The notes under the pieces were generated by a model. That model ran no database searches and was not told where the DNA came from. It saw nothing but the letters and a program-made list of their open reading frames with translations. Shown piece by piece: positions 6,692-9,868 of a stretch of 9,868 bases of DNA; the first letter of the stretch is position 1; each line of letters begins with the position of its first letter. The translations under genes were made by a program, and so were the position numbers. Origin of the DNA: Burkholderiales bacterium (GTDB taxonomy: Bacteria > Pseudomonadota > Gammaproteobacteria > Burkholderiales > Thiobacillaceae); the NCBI GenBank assembly GCA_005790965.1, contig SXTL01000019.1, positions 1-9,868 of the forward strand, in the 5' to 3' direction.

Positions 6692-7519
6692 TCAGGAGCA
6701 GACTTGTTGAAGTGTCCAGGGAAGGATATTGGTGGCGTTGATGGCGCCAAACCCCAGATCAAAAACAGTGTGCAGGATTTTGGTGCTCGGGGTGGCAATG
6801 CCGGCCAGTTCGGTTGGGCAGTTGAAGGTGACGACAACCATGGGTTTCTCGCCGGTCGGATAGACCTTGGTAATGGTCGGCAGGAGGGAGCGCGATTTGC
6901 TGGAATCCTTGCCATTAAAGTTATCCTGGCTGGAAGCAAGCGGGCTGGCAGTGGCCACCGGTACCTGCGCGCTGCTTGGGGCCTGGGCAAAATTCTGGCC
7001 TTGCCATGGGGCAACCGCAGGGGCTGGCCCAACGCTGACGGTGACGGGCTGGACAATGTAGGGGTTGGGGCGCGGCGACCAGGGTGTCGGGGTGTTGCTG
7101 ACGAAGGCCGGTGCTGAAGGGGTAATGCTGACCGGTGCAAATACAAAGGGAGGGATGCCAGGAGCGCTATTCGGTAGCGCGGCTGTGGTCGGGGCGACGG
7201 CCACGGGGGCTGTCGCCAGTGTGGCCGTTAGGGTGGCGGCGGCTACAGCCGGTGTCGTTGCGACGGCGGCCTTGACTTCATTCTGCGCAGAGGCCTTGGC
7301 CGTGGGGTTGGCTGCGGATTTCGCAGGAGTCTTCTTTACAGCGCTGTATTTCTTGCCATTCCACTCAAAGGTCTCGTTGCCAGCCTTGCGGGCGGCGGAA
7401 AAAGCCTCTTTGAAGGTCGAAGGGGCCTTCACATCAGCAGCTAAGGCGGGCTGAATCAGCGACCATCCGAGGCAGGGTGCGATGGCGATCAACAGCTTGC
7501 GTACTTGGTGCTTAGACAT
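6692..7519 (-). CDS. Exported Pro/Ala-rich protein of unknown function
   Basis: This encodes 275 residues. An N-terminal signal peptide is clear: a basic start (MSKHQVRK), a hydrophobic core and QPALAAD, with cleavage likely after residue 27 or 28. The mature protein starts with a short charged module (residues about 35-60, FKEAFSAARKAG followed by TFEWNGKKYSAVKK) of a kind I have seen near the N-terminus of other small secreted proteobacterial proteins. Residues about 64-205 are low-complexity, rich in Ala, Pro, Val and Thr, and look like a disordered spacer. The C-terminal 65 residues (from LLPTITKVYPTGEKP) look folded and hold two Cys that could pair in the periplasm. There is no lipobox and no other membrane span. 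A weak ribosome binding site (AGGG, 11 nt before the ATG) is present. Function is unknown; an envelope or surface role is a guess. Confidence 0.84.
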   Translation of the reverse strand: MSKHQVRKLLIAIAPCLGWSLIQPALAADVKAPSTFKEAFSAARKAGNETFEWNGKKYSAVKKTPAKSAANPTAKASAQNEVKAAVATTPAVAAATLTATLATAPVAVAPTTAALPNSAPGIPPFVFAPVSITPSAPAFVSNTPTPWSPRPNPYIVQPVTVSVGPAPAVAPWQGQNFAQAPSSAQVPVATASPLASSQDNFNGKDSSKSRSLLPTITKVYPTGEKPMVVVTFNCPTELAGIATPSTKILHTVFDLGFGAINATNILPWTLQQVCS

Positions 7520-7891
7520 GTGCTTGGGTTCCCTAAAGTTTCTTGCCTGTGGCTGCGTATGGCAATCGTCAATTCATAGGTCCGTAACATACGCAGTTAT
7601 TAGGGCAGTGTAAATAAAAAACGCTCCGTATTAGTATATTCGATGGACTTTGTCGCAATAGTTTAACATGTTGATATTTATACAATAATCACATAAACGA
7701 AATTGTCACTATAAGAGTTAGCTGCTGGGGTGGTGCATTTGAACCATGTCTGAACCGAGGCTTGTTGGTCTGTGTGCTTTGCCATGGCCGGGCGTTGCTC
7801 TCAGCCAGCGAGTAGGCATTAACGCTTTCCATCATGGAGACTTTACGGTACAACGCACGGGTCGAGTAAAAACCGCTTAGAGGATGAGGAG
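7520..7891. other. Divergent intergenic region, AT-rich in part
   Basis: This 372-bp gap separates the divergent genes at 6692-7519 (-) and 7892-8290 (+) and must hold both promoters. About 7600-7720 is clearly richer in A and T than the flanking genes. A possible -10 for the plus strand is TATAAG (7710-7715), but its -35 (TAATCA at 7686-7691, 18-nt spacer) is poor. On the minus strand TATACT (7638-7633) is a candidate -10 without a good -35. An 8-bp palindrome AACATGTT lies at 7665-7672. I see no RNA gene and no transposon end. A 44-codon open frame at 7746-7880 is listed separately. Confidence 0.5.
7746..7880 (+). CDS. Doubtful 44-codon open frame upstream of psiE
   Basis: An ATG at 7746 opens 44 codons (MSEPRLVGLCALPWPG at the start) and closes with TAG at 7878-7880, 11 bp before the psiE ATG. 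The stop directly abuts the psiE ribosome binding site, which would permit translational coupling. An in-frame stop at 7740 sets the upstream limit. The only upstream purine-rich stretch (GGGGTGG, 7727-7733) is too far away for a good Shine-Dalgarno. The sequence has no recognisable domain and no clear membrane span. It may well be chance. Confidence 0.2.
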   Translation: MSEPRLVGLCALPWPGVALSQRVGINAFHHGDFTVQRTGRVKTA

Positions 7892-8290
7892 ATGAAACAG
7901 AATCGCGTTTCGGAATTTGCGTTGACGATTTTGGGCGTTGTCGAACATGTCGGTCTGGCGGTGGTCACCCTCGCCACGATCAGCGCGATGACGGGCGAGG
8001 TTGGTCTTATGTTGACGGCAGGTCAGGCGACGCTGGCTGATCTACTACTGATGTTCTTGTATCTGGAAATCTTGGCGATGGTCGGGCTGTATTACAAGTC
8101 CGGCAAGTTGCCGGTGCGTTTTCCCATCTATATTGCCATTGTCGCGCTGGCCCGCTTTTTGGTGTTGGACCTCAAAAATCTGGATGTTTGGCAGATTCTC
8201 GGCGTGGCCGGCGGTGTCTTGCTACTCACCTTGGCGGTGTTGGCCATTCGTTACGGGCATGTGAAATACCGTTACGGCGACGACGAGTGA
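7892..8290 (+). CDS. psiE: PsiE-family membrane protein
   Basis: This encodes 132 residues with four predicted membrane segments at about residues 9-32, 47-67, 77-92 and 99-119, and a charged cytoplasmic-type end (KYRYGDDE). The segment MFLYLEILAMVGLYYKSGKL followed by PVRFPIYIAIVALARFLVLD is the hallmark of the PsiE family, named after a phosphate-starvation-inducible protein of Escherichia coli. The biochemical role of the family is not established. A ribosome binding site (GAGGA, 7880-7884) lies 7 nt before the ATG. I see no convincing Pho box upstream, so phosphate control cannot be claimed here. The 3' end overlaps the last 19 bp of the convergent permease gene, with no terminator visible between them. 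Confidence 0.88.
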   Translation: MKQNRVSEFALTILGVVEHVGLAVVTLATISAMTGEVGLMLTAGQATLADLLLMFLYLEILAMVGLYYKSGKLPVRFPIYIAIVALARFLVLDLKNLDVWQILGVAGGVLLLTLAVLAIRYGHVKYRYGDDE

Positions 8291-9549
8291 TGCGCCGGTA
8301 GCCCCTGCGCGGCCGGCTCTACGAGGGCGACCACGCCTTCCTTGTGCGGGGCATGCGGCTGCCAGCCCAGCGTTGCCAGCATGATGAAAAAGCCTATTAC
8401 ATACGCAACGGGTACATGCCAGCCGTTCTTCAGCCAAGCACCAACGGATCGGGCCTCCGGGAACAGGTTGGATAAGGCCACCCCGGCGCTCGAGCCAAAC
8501 CAGATCATCGAACCGCCAAAGCCTACGGCATACGCTAATACGCCCCAATCGTAGCCGCCTTGCTTCAACGCCAGCGCGGTGAGGGGGATGTTGTCAAATA
8601 CGGCCGAGACAAAGCCTAGGCCGAAGGCCGTTTCCCACGCGGCCACCGGCAGGCGCTCGACCGGCATCATCGAGGCGCACAGCACCAGCGAGAGCAGGAA
8701 AACGCTGCCCCGGGTAGCATCCGGCAATAACGACCAGGCCGGTTTGCGGAGGGGGGTCATGGCCAACAGTACTACCCACACAGCCACTCCCAAGAAGGGA
8801 AAGTGACTGGAAAGAGCGGAGAAATGTGTGTTGACCACGATATTAGTGCCCATGGCCCCTAACAGCATCAGCAACACAATCCACAGATAGGCCGCATCCA
8901 CCTGCACGCTGGCATCGGTGCTGCGCACGATAGGCGCGTATTGATGCTGTTGCCGAGCTGCGATGATGCCAAATACGATGAGTGCCGGGATGGCTGCAGC
9001 ATAGGCATGCACGACATCCAGCGGAGCGACCCCGTCGATCCACATCATGGTGGTAGTGGTGTCGCCGAGGACAGAACCCGCCCCGCCGGCATTAGAGGCG
9101 GCCACCAGTGCGGCGAGATAACCAATATGCACGCGCCGCCGGAATACGCCTGCGGCCACCGTGCCGCCGATCAAAGCCCCCGCGATATTGTCGAGAAAGG
9201 CCGACATCACGAACACCATGATCAGCAAGACAAAACCGCCTTGCCAGCCATCGGGCAGATAACGCGGCAGGATCTCGGGAAGCTTGCTGTCCTCAAAATG
9301 TCGGGCCAGCAGGGCAAAGCCTAGCAGCAGGCCGAATAGGTTGGTCAGGGTTACCCATTCATGGTGCAGGTGCCGCAACCAACCCATCACCCCGGCACCC
9401 TCATGGAAGCCGGTAAAGCCAATCTTGTAGAGTGAGATTATCGCCAGGCCCGTAAGCGCCACCGGCAAGGTGTAGTGGTGAAACAACGCCACCCCCAAAA
9501 GGGTGAGCGCAAACAGGACAAAATCAAGGGGAATGCCAAAAATCTCCAT
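8272..9549 (-). CDS. Ion-transporter-superfamily permease (NhaD/citrate/ArsB-like)
   Basis: This encodes a 425-residue inner-membrane protein with about ten or more hydrophobic segments. The halves carry matching motifs. SAFLDNIAGALIGG (116-129) and NAGGAGSVLGDTTTTMMW (153-170) in the first half mirror SAVFDNIPLTALAL (315-328) and GFGGSMIWFGSSAGVALSNL (343-362) in the second. This inverted repeat of DN and GG-S/T hairpins is typical of the ion transporter superfamily, which includes NhaD Na+/H+ antiporters, citrate carriers and ArsB. The exact substrate cannot be read from the sequence; Na+/H+ exchange is a reasonable guess and an organic or inorganic anion is possible. The C-terminal tail after residue 398 is short, hydrophilic and His/Pro/Ser-rich. 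It starts 7 bp after the universal stress protein gene and is probably in one operon with it. The ribosome binding site is weak, suggesting coupled translation. Confidence 0.88.
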   Translation of the reverse strand: MEIFGIPLDFVLFALTLLGVALFHHYTLPVALTGLAIISLYKIGFTGFHEGAGVMGWLRHLHHEWVTLTNLFGLLLGFALLARHFEDSKLPEILPRYLPDGWQGGFVLLIMVFVMSAFLDNIAGALIGGTVAAGVFRRRVHIGYLAALVAASNAGGAGSVLGDTTTTMMWIDGVAPLDVVHAYAAAIPALIVFGIIAARQQHQYAPIVRSTDASVQVDAAYLWIVLLMLLGAMGTNIVVNTHFSALSSHFPFLGVAVWVVLLAMTPLRKPAWSLLPDATRGSVFLLSLVLCASMMPVERLPVAAWETAFGLGFVSAVFDNIPLTALALKQGGYDWGVLAYAVGFGGSMIWFGSSAGVALSNLFPEARSVGAWLKNGWHVPVAYVIGFFIMLATLGWQPHAPHKEGVVALVEPAAQGLPAHHSSSP

Positions 9550-9556
9550 GTGGCGC

Positions 9557-9868
9557 TCACTTCACAAAGGTGACGGGCACGGTGGCCAGATGCAAGACCC
9601 GGGTCGCAATCGAACCCAACAACAGATCGCCCAAGGTGGAAAGCCCGCGCGTACCCATGACGATTTGATCGCAAGACTGATCTGCCGCCAACTGCGTAAT
9701 GACGCTTGCAATCTCGCCGCGCTCGATGTGGGGGGTGACCTTGATGCCGGCCGCCGTCAGCGTCGCCACTGCGGGAGCCAACACTGCCTCCCCATAGGCC
9801 CGTGCCATGGTTGCCAGCTCCGCCTCGGGTAATAGGCGATGCACAATCCACGCGTCTGCCAGCGGCTG
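9557..9868 (-). CDS. Universal stress protein (UspA family), 5' end outside window
   Basis: 103 residues are visible up to the TAA at 9557-9559, and the frame stays open to the right edge. A GTG at 9844 could be read as a start, but the codons upstream continue the Usp fold (QPLADAWIVHRLLPEAE). The usual N-terminal strand and Asp-containing motif must therefore lie outside the window. The C-terminal nucleotide-binding signature G-2x-G-9x-G-S is intact (GTRGLSTLGDLLLGS), followed by the final strand VPVTFVK, so this is probably an ATP-binding Usp. Usp proteins are small cytosolic dimers induced by stress or energy limitation. The very short gap to the permease gene suggests co-transcription and perhaps a regulatory link to it, as known for some Usp proteins paired with transporters. 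Confidence 0.9.
   Translation of the reverse strand, partial: QPLADAWIVHRLLPEAELATMARAYGEAVLAPAVATLTAAGIKVTPHIERGEIASVITQLAADQSCDQIVMGTRGLSTLGDLLLGSIATRVLHLATVPVTFVK

Noticed and set aside
6523..7146. A 207-codon minus-strand frame spanning the terminator after cbbO
   Set aside because: It is an out-of-frame reading of the Pro/Ala-rich gene, runs through a strong terminator and into cbbO antisense, and is dominated by Pro, Arg and Ser.
7650..7725. Possible Pho box upstream of psiE (TGTCGCA at 7651 and TTGTCAC at 7703)
   Set aside because: The two elements are far apart and do not form the paired 7-bp repeats with a short spacer expected of a PhoB site.
1..9868. Carboxysome, CRISPR, prophage, transposon, rRNA or tRNA features
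   Set aside because: I saw no repeat arrays, transposase or integrase genes, shell proteins, or tRNA-like or rRNA-like segments.

Overview
The window is a chromosomal carbon-fixation locus of a proteobacterial chemolithoautotroph, most likely a beta- or gammaproteobacterial sulfur or iron oxidiser. The basis is a form II RuBisCO gene (cbbM) colinear with the Rhodospirillum rubrum enzyme, preceded by a divergent LysR-type regulator (cbbR) and followed by the RuBisCO-activase pair cbbQ and cbbO. No carboxysome shell genes, form I RuBisCO genes or other Calvin-cycle genes are present. Species cannot be fixed from this sequence alone.

Layout. Positions 2-289 (+) hold the 3' end of an unrecognised gene. 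It converges on a 143-codon unrecognised gene at 308-739 (-), which lies directly downstream of cbbR (824-1732, -). The 237-bp cbbR-cbbM intergenic region carries two good sigma70-like promoters pointing outward. TNA-N7-TNA repeats sit over them in the arrangement expected for a self-regulating LysR activator. cbbM (1970-3349, +) has a leader of about 130 nt and ends in a strong intrinsic terminator (3381-3407). cbbQ (3513-4316, +) and cbbO (4362-6647, +) follow and end in a terminator at 6647-6672 that can serve both strands, because the next gene (6692-7519, -) converges. That gene encodes an exported Pro/Ala-rich protein of unknown function.

A 372-bp, partly AT-rich intergenic region (7520-7891) separates it from a PsiE-family membrane protein gene (7892-8290, +). 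The psiE gene overlaps by 19 bp, tail to tail, a 425-residue ion-transporter-superfamily permease (8272-9549, -). The permease lies 7 bp downstream of a universal stress protein gene cut by the window end (9557-9868, -), so these two look like one operon.

How they fit together. CbbR senses the metabolic state and controls cbbM. CbbM fixes CO2. The CbbQ AAA+ hexamer, with the adaptor CbbO, remodels inhibited CbbM to restore activity. The roles of the flanking unrecognised genes, PsiE, the permease and the Usp in this process are unproven. The core is a well-known system. The less explained parts are the regulatory layout of the cbbR-cbbM region, the apparent transcriptional break between cbbM and cbbQO, and the uncharacterised neighbours.
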